Shown in pieces: positions 7,318 to 16,000 of a stretch of DNA of 40,059 bases (its first letter is position 1; each line of letters starts with the position of its first letter). The stretch spans positions 1 to 40,059 of the forward strand of contig UQLC01000018.1 in assembly GCA_900541795.1 (NCBI GenBank), read 5' to 3'. The DNA comes from an uncultured Collinsella sp. Its GTDB lineage: Bacteria; Actinomycetota; Coriobacteriia; Coriobacteriales; Coriobacteriaceae. The position numbers and the translations under genes were made by a program. The notes under the pieces were generated by a model. That model did no database searches and had not been told where the DNA came from. It worked only from the letters and a program-made list of their open reading frames with translations.

Positions 7318-8664
7318 CTACTCGAAGCTCAGCTGCTCCAGACGATCAAAGACCGTGTCGATACGGGTGAGGAAGTCCCACGGATCAAAGATCTCGTCGA
7401 GCTTCTCCTGACTGACGGTGCAGCGCGGGTCGGCCTCGAGACGCTCCTTAAAGGTGGGGCCGGAGACACAATCCTGTACCTCGTGCCAAGTTGCCATGGC
7501 GTTCTCCTGCACAATGGCGTACGCGTCCTCGCGGGTGATGCCCGTGTCGACGAGGGCGAGCAGCACCTTGGAGGAGAAGATGAGGCCGCGGGTCTTATTG
7601 AGGTTGGCCATCATGCGGGCAGGGTACAGCTGCAGGCCGTCGATAACGCGGATGAGGCACTGGAACATGTGGTCGAGGGCGATGAAGCTATCGGCCTGGG
7701 CGACGCGCTCGGCAGAGGAGTGCGAAATGTCACGCTCGTGCCACAGGGCGACGTTATCGAAGGCAACCTGGGCGTTGGACTTCACGACGCGCGACAGACC
7801 GCAGACTTTCTCCATGGTGATGGGGTTGCGCTTGTGCGGCATGGCTGAGCTGCCCTTTTGGCCCTTACGGAACGGCTCCTCGGCCTCGAGCGTATCAGTC
7901 TTCTGCAGATTGCGGACCTCGGTAGCGATGCGCTCGCAGGTGGCTGCGGTGGTGGCGAGAACGCCGGCGAGATAGGCGTGATGGTCGCGGCTGATAACCT
8001 GCGTGGACAGCGGGTCGTGAACCAGGCCCAGGTGCTCGCAGACATACTCCTCGACGAACGGCTCGATGGAGCTGTACGTGCCGACAGCGCCCGAGATGGC
8101 ACCAAAGGCAACATTCTTGCGGGCGTCCTCAAGACGATCCAGATCGCGCTTGAGCTCCCAGGCCCAAGAGCCAAACTTCATGCCGAAGGTCATCGGCTCG
8201 GCGTGGATGCCATGAGTGCGGCCGGCACAGAGCGTGTTGCGCTCCTCAAAGGCGCGACGCTTGCAAATCTCGCCGAGCTTCTTGACGTCCTCGATGATCA
8301 GGTCGCAGGCCTGGGTGAGCTGGTAGCACAGGGCCGTGTCGCCCAGATCCGAGCTGGTCATGCCATAGTGAACCCAGCGGCTGGGCTTGGGGTCGCCCTC
8401 GGGAACATCGGCATCGATGTATTCCTTCATGTTGGTCAGGAAGGCAATGACGTCGTGGCGCGTGACTTCCTCGATCTCATCGACCTTCGCCTTCTCAAAG
8501 TTGGCATGGTCGCGGATCCACTGGGCCTCGTCTTTGGAAATACCGATCTTGCCGAGCTCCGCCTGGGCCTCGCAGGCCAGAACCTCGATCTCCTGCCAAA
8601 TGGTGTACTTGTTCTCGAGGGAGAAGATGTGTCCCATCTCCGGGCGGGTATAGCGATCGATCAT
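7318..8664 (-). CDS. purB: Adenylosuccinate lyase
   Basis: PurB performs two beta-eliminations: SAICAR to AICAR, and adenylosuccinate to AMP, each releasing fumarate. The 448-residue protein carries the fumarase/ASL superfamily signature GSSAMPHKRNPITME, the HYGMTSSDLGDT block and the AGRTHGIHAEPMTFG block with a catalytic His. The start ATG at 8664 has AGGAG 5 bases upstream; the frame is open further upstream but that stretch has no support. It uses the product of PurC, whose gene lies 4 kb downstream on the same strand. A hairpin follows the gene. Confidence 0.97.
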   Translation of the reverse strand: MIDRYTRPEMGHIFSLENKYTIWQEIEVLACEAQAELGKIGISKDEAQWIRDHANFEKAKVDEIEEVTRHDVIAFLTNMKEYIDADVPEGDPKPSRWVHYGMTSSDLGDTALCYQLTQACDLIIEDVKKLGEICKRRAFEERNTLCAGRTHGIHAEPMTFGMKFGSWAWELKRDLDRLEDARKNVAFGAISGAVGTYSSIEPFVEEYVCEHLGLVHDPLSTQVISRDHHAYLAGVLATTAATCERIATEVRNLQKTDTLEAEEPFRKGQKGSSAMPHKRNPITMEKVCGLSRVVKSNAQVAFDNVALWHERDISHSSAERVAQADSFIALDHMFQCLIRVIDGLQLYPARMMANLNKTRGLIFSSKVLLALVDTGITREDAYAIVQENAMATWHEVQDCVSGPTFKERLEADPRCTVSQEKLDEIFDPWDFLTRIDTVFDRLEQLSFE

Positions 8665-8763
8665 AGCGGCTCCTTTTTGGTTATTGGCACGTTGGTCGTA
8701 ACCCATCCATTGTACCGTGCGCAGGTGCAAGTATGGGCAGCAGGCATTAACCTAACATTTTGG
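8665..8763. other. purB upstream region
   Basis: This is a short non-coding leader. On the minus strand a TACAAT hexamer (plus 8713-8718) is a possible -10 for purB, but no good -35 is seen. No purine riboswitch fold was recognised. Confidence 0.3.
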
Positions 8764-8914
8764 AATTGGAGCGAGCAACGGGACGTCCGCGTATTTGCTT
8801 CGCAAATCCGCACCGGCTTCAGGCGCCTATCGGCGCCTTCGCCTGCTCGCTACAAACGCTTCGCGTTTGCTTAACGCTCGCACCCTGGCGGGTTCGAGTC
8901 CCGGCGCTTTATTG
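8764..8914 (-). repeat. Hairpin-rich tRNA-downstream element with a copy of the tRNA-Gly 3' end
   Basis: 8764-8784 copies 8957-8977 (3' end and T arm of tRNA-Gly) with two mismatches over 21 bases. Next come three hairpins in the same order as at the tRNA-Lys locus: GCGTATTTGC-TTC-GCAAATCCGC (imperfect), GGCGCC-TATC-GGCGCC and AAACGC-TTC-GCGTTT. The element ends with GCGGGTTCGAGTCCCG (8888-8903), a perfect inverted copy of the tRNA-Gly T arm. It lies directly downstream of the tRNA terminator. No plausible reading frame. Function unknown. Confidence 0.6.
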
Positions 8915-8948
8915 AAAAAAAGCACGGCACCGTGATGGTGCCGTGCTT
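8915..8948 (-). terminator. Rho-independent terminator of tRNA-Gly
   Basis: Minus strand: AGCACGGCACC/GGTGCCGTGCT, an 11-bp perfect stem with a 5-base loop, followed by seven T. Confidence 0.9.
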
Positions 8949-8959
8949 GTGCTCTTAAC

Positions 8960-9034
8960 TGGAGCGGGCAACGGGACTCGAACCCGCGAGTGTCAGCTTG
9001 GGAAGCTGATGCCTTACCACTTGGCGATGCCCGC
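8960..9034 (-). tRNA. tRNA-Gly(CCC)
   Basis: The minus strand folds into a cloverleaf with a GCGGGCA/TGCCCGC acceptor stem, anticodon loop TTCCCAA (anticodon CCC) on stem TCAGC/GCTGA, T arm GCGGGTTCGAGTCCCGT, discriminator T, and an encoded CCA at the 3' end. It reads GGG codons. Unlike tRNA-Lys in this window, CCA is encoded. A strong promoter and a strong terminator flank it, so it is a single-gene unit. Confidence 0.97.
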
Positions 9035-9047
9035 TTGTGTGTTGGCT

Positions 9048-9077
9048 AGTATAACGCGGTTGTCTTGTTCGATACAA
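9048..9077 (-). promoter_or_regulatory. Promoter of tRNA-Gly
   Basis: Minus strand TTGTAT, an 18-base spacer, then TATACT, 13 bases before the mature tRNA 5' end. Good consensus match and position. Confidence 0.6.
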
Positions 9078-9331
9078 GGGTGGTGGTGCTTGTTTTAGCT
9101 GTGGAGATTCGTTTGAAAATCGCGTCAATTGTGGAGACGAGGACCTTTGGCTTCCTGTTCCCCTTATCTTCTACCTGCGCTTTTGCTTGATTGTTGTATT
9201 TGAGCTCAATTTGTCAGGAATTGGGCAAGCTTTTGGTCAGGCTCCGGTACTTACCCGCATGAACCTCGGGGGTAGCCTCATCCTACGCGTCGCAGCCTCC
9301 CCGTGCGGCGCACGAGGGATAAGGAGCAGCC
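9078..9331 (+). other. Leader region of the adhesin gene
   Basis: About 250 bases without a gene. The ribosome-binding site AAGGAG ends 5 bases before the adhesin ATG. I saw no convincing promoter, riboswitch or repeat in the rest. Confidence 0.4.
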
Positions 9332-12300
9332 ATGTCCAACGCACCCACGCACTCTGTCCACAGCGCAATCGCAACAGGTCCGCTGCTCCTGCTCCTCTTC
9401 CTGCTTTTCGGCTGCCTGGCACCGGGAGCCGCATTTGCCGTCGATGGCTACGACCAGCTCGGCTTCCGCACTATTAGCGATGATTGTGGGCCCTTCTTCA
9501 TCGGCAAGTATGAAGCTCAAGACACCTCGATTGCCTACTGCATGAACCAGGAGCGCCCCGGCCCCACCAAACCGGGTGGCCCATGGCTCAACTTTGATCA
9601 AGGCTGGGTGTGGCTCGACGACGAGTTCGCGGCAATCGTTTGTCACGGATATCCTACCGCCACGTCGTTTGGCGGTTACCATCTTTCACCCGATCGCGCC
9701 CGCGCCGCAACCCAGCTTGCCGTATGGATGCTCAACGGCACTACCCATGTCGACGGTACTTACTCTTACACGACCGCTCAGGGCAAAACCAAGAGTGGGC
9801 ACTTTACCACTGACAATGAAGTCGTGGCGGCGGCGCGGTGGCTCCACGACAGCGCAAAATCAGGAAGCATCAAAGCCGCTCCGCACCGCGCGCGACGCTA
9901 TCTAGGAGCCGTATCGGGCGGCAGCAAACGTCAAGACATGCTCTATGTACTGCCGGCGGTCTCTGTTTCCTTCAAAAAACAGTCTGCAAACGCCGCCATT
10001 ACCAGCGGAAACAATACTTATCAGTTTGACGGGGCAACATTCGATATTTTTGAGAGCGCCAGCGGCGCGCATGTCGGCACCATCCAGATGGACAGCAACG
10101 GTCGGGCGCAAGCAACACTTCTGCCCAACACGGCATACTACCTAGTTGAAACGAAGGCGCCGGCCGGCTATGTCCCCCGTCGTGATCGCATCGCCTTTAC
10201 CACGGGGAATGACGGTGGACAGGTCGCCATTGATGAACAGCCCGGCACCATTACCTTGCGCATCGCAAAGCTCGATGCCGCGACGAATGCAGGCCCCCAA
10301 GTTGGAGCTTCGCTCGCAGGAGCAAAGTTCACGTGTGTGTCGCAATCAACCCCTGGATGGGCACAAATCCTCACGACCGACGAAAGCGGTCGGGCCACCC
10401 TCGCCGATGTCCCCTTAGGAACCTTTACCATCTACGAATCAAAAGCCCCCGAGGGCTACCTGCCATCCAACGACAGCTGGACCTATACCGTTGGAGCCGA
10501 CCAACTCGGCGATTCAGGCGTGGTCGAGATCGAATCTCGCGTTTCCGATATCCCCATTGCGTTTAACCTTGAGATTTCCAAATTCAAGGATTACGGCAAT
10601 AGCGACCAATCCGGCCTGGAGCAGCCGGCGGGTGGTGTTGTCTTTGAGGTTGTCAGCAACAGCTCTCAGCAGGTTGTTGGCACACTGACCACAAACATCT
10701 ATGGCTTTGCCTCCACCAAAGATCAGCCCGAAGCATGGTTCGGCACAGGCAAGCGACCCGCCGGTGTCCACGGAGCCGTCCCATACGACCGTGCCGGCTA
10801 CACGGTTCGCGAGGTTCCGGAAACCGTCCCCGAGGGTTTTAAACGTGCAGGGGAATGGACCGTCGGGGCCAATCAGATTTCCGACGGCGCCGAGCTTCAA
10901 TATATCGTAGACAACCACGCTCTGTCGACGCATCTCCAGATTGTAAAACGCGATGCCCAAACAGGCGCTTCTGTTCCCCTAGCCGGATTCACCTTCCAAC
11001 TCCTCGACAGCAATCACGAACCTGTCTCACAAACTTGCTGGTATCCAGCACATAACGTAATGGACACCTTTACGACTGACGCGACCGGGACCGTCACACT
11101 GCCCGAATCGCTCGTGCCGGGCACCTATTATGTACGCGAAACCTCGGCCAAAGAGCCCTATCTTGTCGGCGAAGAGATCGAGGTAAACATACCCACCGAC
11201 ATGAACCTAACGCCCGTTGCAATCGCCTCGTATTATGACCACGCCGCGACCGGAAACATCAGGATCGTTAAAACCGATGCCATAGACGGCAGCAGCCTCG
11301 CGGGCGCCGTCTTTGAGATCCGTGCCTCGAGTGATATCGTGCGCCCCGACGGTAGCATTGCCGCGCTCGACGGTGAGACTGTCGCTACCATCACGACGGA
11401 TGAAACTGGAGAAGCACGCGCGGACAACCTCCCGCTGGGACTTGGCACCGCACGCTACGAGGTTGTCGAGACTCAAGCGCCGGCAGGCTTCTTGCTCGAT
11501 CGGACAACCCATATTGTCGACCTTACTTATGCCGACCAGAAAACACCCGTTGTAGAAGCACGGCTTAACGTATCCGACGATTACACCAAGGTTGATATCT
11601 CCAAGGTCGATGCAAGCGGTGAGCAGGAAGTGGAAGGCGCACAACTCACCTTATATGGTCCCGATAAAACCGAAATAGACTCCTGGACCTCATCCGACAA
11701 GCCACACCGCGTCGAACATCTTGCACCCGGCACCTACTCGTTGCGCGAAATGATGTCTCCGCGGACCTATGACCTTGCCGAGGAAATAACGTTTGAAATA
11801 AAGGATACGGGAGAAGTCCAATCCGTCGCGATGAAGGATGCGCCCATCGAGGTCAAGGGACAGGTCGACAAGCGTCAGGAACTTGTCCAACCTATCGAAA
11901 AGGGCCTGTTGGCTAACGGCGATGGTAAAAACCGCGCCACGACGCAAACCAATAGTGATGGGCTTTTCTCCTATACCATCGATGCTCGAAACGATTCCGC
12001 TACTTGGGTTGATGAGTTTACGATTACCGATGATCTTGAGTGCGCCAAAGACGGCACGGCGAGATTCATCTCAATCGAAACCCCCGTCGCCATCGGCGAC
12101 CTCAACGGTCTGTGCAACGTATGGTATCGCACGACGCCGTTGGACTCGACAGACGTCGATGAGCCGGCAAACGCGACACTTGACGATGGGCACGAAAATC
12201 CTTGGCTTGAGTCCGACGAAGTAAAAGAGAGCCTGGGTGAGGACTGTCGCCTCGTCGATTACGACGGTTGGCACCTCTGGAAGGCGGATATCTCGACCAC

Positions 12301-12763
12301 GGAATCCACCACACTCGAGGCGGAAGAGCTCGACCTTGCATCCAATACCGTCGTAACGGGCATTCGAATTGAATACGGTGCGGTAGCCGCCGACTTTACG
12401 ACTCGAAGCGATGCGGATTCTTGGACCCGCGATGATCTCAAAGATGAGCACGACGACCTTGACGATGCCAAAGCAATCCTTGGTGCAGACGCTCGGGGCG
12501 CAGTCGTGCACATGCAGGCAACATCGGCTTATACGCCCCAAACCGCACTCACCAACAGCGCACGCGTCGATCTTTGTCGCAACGGCGGCGGCGATAAACT
12601 TGAGTCACATGACGAGGACTGTGTCATTCAACGCTGTACCCTACCGCAGGACCTACCGGCAACAGGACCAGTTCCCATCGCCGCTTGCATCACCGCGCTC
12701 CTGACCTCGGGTGCCGCAGCCCTATGGTTCGCTCGCCTTAGGTCGATCCCAAAGAAGCGCTAG
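9332..12763 (+). CDS. LPATG-anchored surface adhesin: thioester domain plus SpaA/Cna-B-like repeats
   Basis: This 1143-residue protein is built as a Gram-positive wall-anchored adhesin. It has a signal peptide (hydrophobic 17-30, likely cleavage after AFA36), then a thioester domain with Cys70 (IAYCMN) and Gln128 in the hallmark TQLAVW. In this family such a Cys-Gln thioester binds host surfaces covalently. About six SpaA/Cna-B-like beta domains follow (roughly 208-855) with repeated ETKAPAGY/ESKAPEGY/ETQAPAGF motifs and Lys residues near the domain starts, as needed for isopeptide bonds. A further domain (about 860-1100) has FSYTIDARN and TWVDEFTITDD. The sorting signal LPATG (1108-1112), a hydrophobic span and a basic tail close it. 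No sortase gene is in the window. It is monocistronic with a strong terminator behind it. Confidence 0.93.
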   Translation: MSNAPTHSVHSAIATGPLLLLLFLLFGCLAPGAAFAVDGYDQLGFRTISDDCGPFFIGKYEAQDTSIAYCMNQERPGPTKPGGPWLNFDQGWVWLDDEFAAIVCHGYPTATSFGGYHLSPDRARAATQLAVWMLNGTTHVDGTYSYTTAQGKTKSGHFTTDNEVVAAARWLHDSAKSGSIKAAPHRARRYLGAVSGGSKRQDMLYVLPAVSVSFKKQSANAAITSGNNTYQFDGATFDIFESASGAHVGTIQMDSNGRAQATLLPNTAYYLVETKAPAGYVPRRDRIAFTTGNDGGQVAIDEQPGTITLRIAKLDAATNAGPQVGASLAGAKFTCVSQSTPGWAQILTTDESGRATLADVPLGTFTIYESKAPEGYLPSNDSWTYTVGADQLGDSGVVEIESRVSDIPIAFNLEISKFKDYGNSDQSGLEQPAGGVVFEVVSNSSQQVVGTLTTNIYGFASTKDQPEAWFGTGKRPAGVHGAVPYDRAGYTVREVPETVPEGFKRAGEWTVGANQISDGAELQYIVDNHALSTHLQIVKRDAQTGASVPLAGFTFQLLDSNHEPVSQTCWYPAHNVMDTFTTDATGTVTLPESLVPGTYYVRETSAKEPYLVGEEIEVNIPTDMNLTPVAIASYYDHAATGNIRIVKTDAIDGSSLAGAVFEIRASSDIVRPDGSIAALDGETVATITTDETGEARADNLPLGLGTARYEVVETQAPAGFLLDRTTHIVDLTYADQKTPVVEARLNVSDDYTKVDISKVDASGEQEVEGAQLTLYGPDKTEIDSWTSSDKPHRVEHLAPGTYSLREMMSPRTYDLAEEITFEIKDTGEVQSVAMKDAPIEVKGQVDKRQELVQPIEKGLLANGDGKNRATTQTNSDGLFSYTIDARNDSATWVDEFTITDDLECAKDGTARFISIETPVAIGDLNGLCNVWYRTTPLDSTDVDEPANATLDDGHENPWLESDEVKESLGEDCRLVDYDGWHLWKADISTTESTTLEAEELDLASNTVVTGIRIEYGAVAADFTTRSDADSWTRDDLKDEHDDLDDAKAILGADARGAVVHMQATSAYTPQTALTNSARVDLCRNGGGDKLESHDEDCVIQRCTLPQDLPATGPVPIAACITALLTSGAAALWFARLRSIPKKR

Positions 12764-12770
12764 CGCGATG

Positions 12771-12808
12771 AAAAAGCGGGCGAGCCAGTCCCCTGGCTCG
12801 CCCGCTTT
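12771..12808. terminator. Bidirectional terminator between convergent adhesin and membrane-protein genes
   Basis: A 16-bp perfect stem (12773-12788 with 12793-12808) with a TCCC loop. The minus strand has the stronger T run (five T); the plus strand continues TTTCAATCATTT. Confidence 0.9.
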
Positions 12809-12829
12809 CAATCATTTAAATCGCCGTAT

Positions 12830-13048
12830 CTACTCTGCAGACGAAGATCCACCATCAACGATTGCCTGCTCGGACTCAGGAATCCCATCGGCACCCGTAC
12901 TCTGTTCTTGCTCCACCTCTTCGCTGATTGCGGAGGCGGGGGTCGAGCCCTTTGCACCCACGATGTAGGCAGCCCCAAATCCTAACGCAATGGCAATCAA
13001 GGTCAAAATCACGTAGACAGGCCAATGGCGCTTAATATACGAAAACAC
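12830..13048 (-). CDS. Small single-span membrane protein, function unknown
   Basis: The 72-residue protein has a short basic start (FSYIKRHW), one membrane span (about 11-32, Val/Ile/Leu/Gly-rich), and an acidic, Ser/Glu-rich tail of about 40 residues likely outside the membrane. The start is GTG at 13048 with AAGGAG 5 bases upstream. It begins 21 bases after the stop of the large M28-like gene, so the two are probably one operon. No family recognised; its acidic tail resembles the acidic character of its neighbour. Confidence 0.75.
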   Translation of the reverse strand: MFSYIKRHWPVYVILTLIAIALGFGAAYIVGAKGSTPASAISEEVEQEQSTGADGIPESEQAIVDGGSSSAE

Positions 13049-13069
13049 GTTGACTCCTTAGAGCTCCGT

Positions 13070-16000
13070 CTACGAACGGCGGATAACCTCGGTCACGACC
13101 TCGGATACCGTAGCAATGTTCGTCGGGTTGACATTGTGGGGCAGGTCGTCCTCGGTACGAGCGCAAGCCAGACGCGTGCCGTCCACGCCGGCGATGGTAA
13201 GGGCTCGGCGGCTCGCCTCGAGCGCAGCATAGGCATCGGTCTTGGCATAGGGCATCTCGAGCGCGCCACAATCGACATGGAACGACTTGCAGACCTTGCT
13301 GACCAGGTTCATGATGCGGCGATCGCCCTTGAGCAGTTGTTGTTCGCCCTCGACCGTCACCACCGAAAGCCTACCGGCGCCGACGGATTCAAGATTGATA
13401 AAGAATACGCCGCGGAGCTTATCGCGATGCGAAGCCAAGAAGGCCTTCATGCCAGCGCCATCACAATCCGAGGCGCCCGTTGCCACAAACCAGATATCGT
13501 GACCAAGCAGCTCATCATCGCCCATAGAGGCGACAGCCGAGAGCATATCTTCGGAAGAAGCGCCATCGGAAGACGTAGCGCCACCCTTCCAGCCATCGTT
13601 ATCGTCCTCGAAGTTATCCCACGAACCGATACCGCGACCGGACTTCTTGGCATCGTAATCGTCTTCGACGCCCAGCCAGTCACTCATGCTGTCCTGCTCG
13701 TTTTTCTTTTTACGGCCGAACAGACCACCCAGGCCGCGCTTACGAGACTTGGGTGCCGCCGGGGCGGGAGCCGAAATGGTCTCGATCGGCTGTGCGCCCG
13801 ACGCAACGGGCATAGGAGGCGCAACGGGTGCCGATGTGGGTTCGGGGCCCTGGGCAGTAGCAAAGGGATCGTTGACCTGTGCGGAGGGGTCGGGAAGGTC
13901 GAACAGCGACGTGCGAGACGCAACGTTTGCCTGCTTCATAGACGGCAGCGACGGATCGGGGACCGAAGCCAGCGGAGACGAGGAAGGTGCAGGCGACGGT
14001 GCCGACGCCGGATCGGGAACATTCATCTGCGGGCGCGGCGATGCCTGGGAGGAAATCTGGACCATAAGGGAATCGACCGTTTCGTCCTGGGTGGGAGCGA
14101 CATTGGCAACCGTGGCACCGGAACCACTCGGGGTCGGCATGGTGAAAATCTGCGTGGAATAAGGCCTCGACTCATCCGTCTCGGGAGTCTCGGAAACCGC
14201 AGGCACTTCCTCCTGCTCGACCTCGGTCGAATCATCTTGCTCGGCTGCCGCGTATTGCTCTTCGTCAGAGTTGGCCTCGACGGGCTCGTCCTCGGCGGCA
14301 TCTTGGATTTCGGCAGCATCAACAGGCTCGTCATCGTCTGCCGCGTCGCCCTGCTCATCGGAAACAGGAAGGGGCTCGGCAATCGCGGTGCCCTGTTTTT
14401 CAAACGTTATCGTGGAATCGAACTGCGCGGCATCAAACGACATGGTGCTATCGACGTGCTGCTGAGCCTCGAAAGACGTCGTCGCTTCAACAACATCCGC
14501 GGACGCCGGTTGCTGGGACTCAAAGGACGTTGTAGCTTCGGCGGCTTCGACGGGCGCGGACTGCATAGCCTCGTTCTGCTCGAACTCTTGCGCCGCGAGC
14601 TCACGTGCCGCCTCGGCTGCCTGCTGCTGAGCGATAGCCTCCTGCTCGGCAGCCTCGCGTGCGGCAGCGCGCTTCCCCTCGAAATCGTCGACAAATTTCT
14701 TGCCCTTTGCAAACGCACCCTTAAAGAAGTTGGAAGCGCTGGCGCCAATCGACGAGAACGCGGATGCAATGTCGGCATGCGGCGTTGCCGCGGGAATCTC
14801 GGCCGAGAAATCAGTATCGCTCTCGTAAGACACGCGCCTCGGTTGTTCAACGTAATCGTCGTCAGACTCGTCCGCAACGTCTTGCGCCGGTGCGGCGGGA
14901 GCCAAAATGTCCAGTCCTGCCGCGGGATCGAACGCGGACACCGCCTCGGGATCGGCAACGGCAGCGGTAACCGCGGCAGACTCATCATCCGCAGCGACAA
15001 CGGGCGCAGGCGCAGCCACGACGGGGGCAGGCTCGGGCTCAAACGTTGGCTCCTCGCCCTCCTCGTAATCGAGCGTGCAGGACTCGGGAAGCATTCCGAG
15101 CGCACGGATGGCATCCGAACCAAAGCGGATGTTGCCGGCGGCGTTGCGATAGAGCTTGGGCTCGGGCTCGGCAGACTCCTCCGCCGGCTCGGCAGCGGGA
15201 ACCTCGTCATTGAACTCTTCGGCCTGGACAGCCTGATTCTGATCCTCGGGCACGATGGCGCCAATCAGCGTCTCGTCAGCAGACGCACCCTCAAAGCCCT
15301 CGATCTGCTCGTCGAAAGCCTCACCCTGTTCAGGCTCGGTCTGAGCGTCGGGAGCAATCGGCTGACCAAACTCGTCCTCGACGTAGGTAGGCTCTTCATA
15401 CTCGATGGTGTTGCCGTAGTCGTTTTGCTGCTGGGCCGCGGCATACTCCGCCGCCGCGCGCGCCATTTCCTCGGCACGACGCTTCTGCTCCCCAAAATAG
15501 GTATCGAACGGAACATCGTCGGGAAACTCGTTTTCGCCCTGGAAGGGAGCAACGTTGTCCATAACGCCGAGCATAGCGGCGACAGAAGACTTGTTGCACA
15601 CCGCGCCGGACGTATAGGGAAGAATGTGGCGGTTAGAGATGATGTTTGCCGCGTTGGCAAGTGCAACGAGGGAAGCGAGGATCGCGACAATCCACAGCAG
15701 AACCTTGAGCGCGCCGGGGAGCGGCAGAATACGCAGGATGGCAACGGCAGCGGGGGCAACCGTGGCAACGGGCAACAGCTTGGCGATGAGCGCACGATAC
15801 GAAGCATAAGGGTCGCGGGCGAGCAGCTCAGCACGGGGAGAGTCGTAGTGTGCGACAACGACCACCGGGCGGTTACGCGGGGACGCGAGCGGGCCCGAGG
15901 CCTTGTGGTAGGCGATGACATTTTGGCTCACGCCCGTCTTGCCCAGGCGCGAAACCACGGGGTGGCCCGTGCGCTCGAGCACGTAAAGAACGGCGCCGAC

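Noticed and set aside
8785..8914. A small protein gene in the tRNA-Gly-linked element
   Set aside because: Open frames are short and made of hairpin sequence, with no ribosome-binding site.
9078..9331. Riboswitch upstream of the adhesin gene
   Set aside because: Compared mentally with c-di-GMP and cobalamin classes; no conserved core could be matched.
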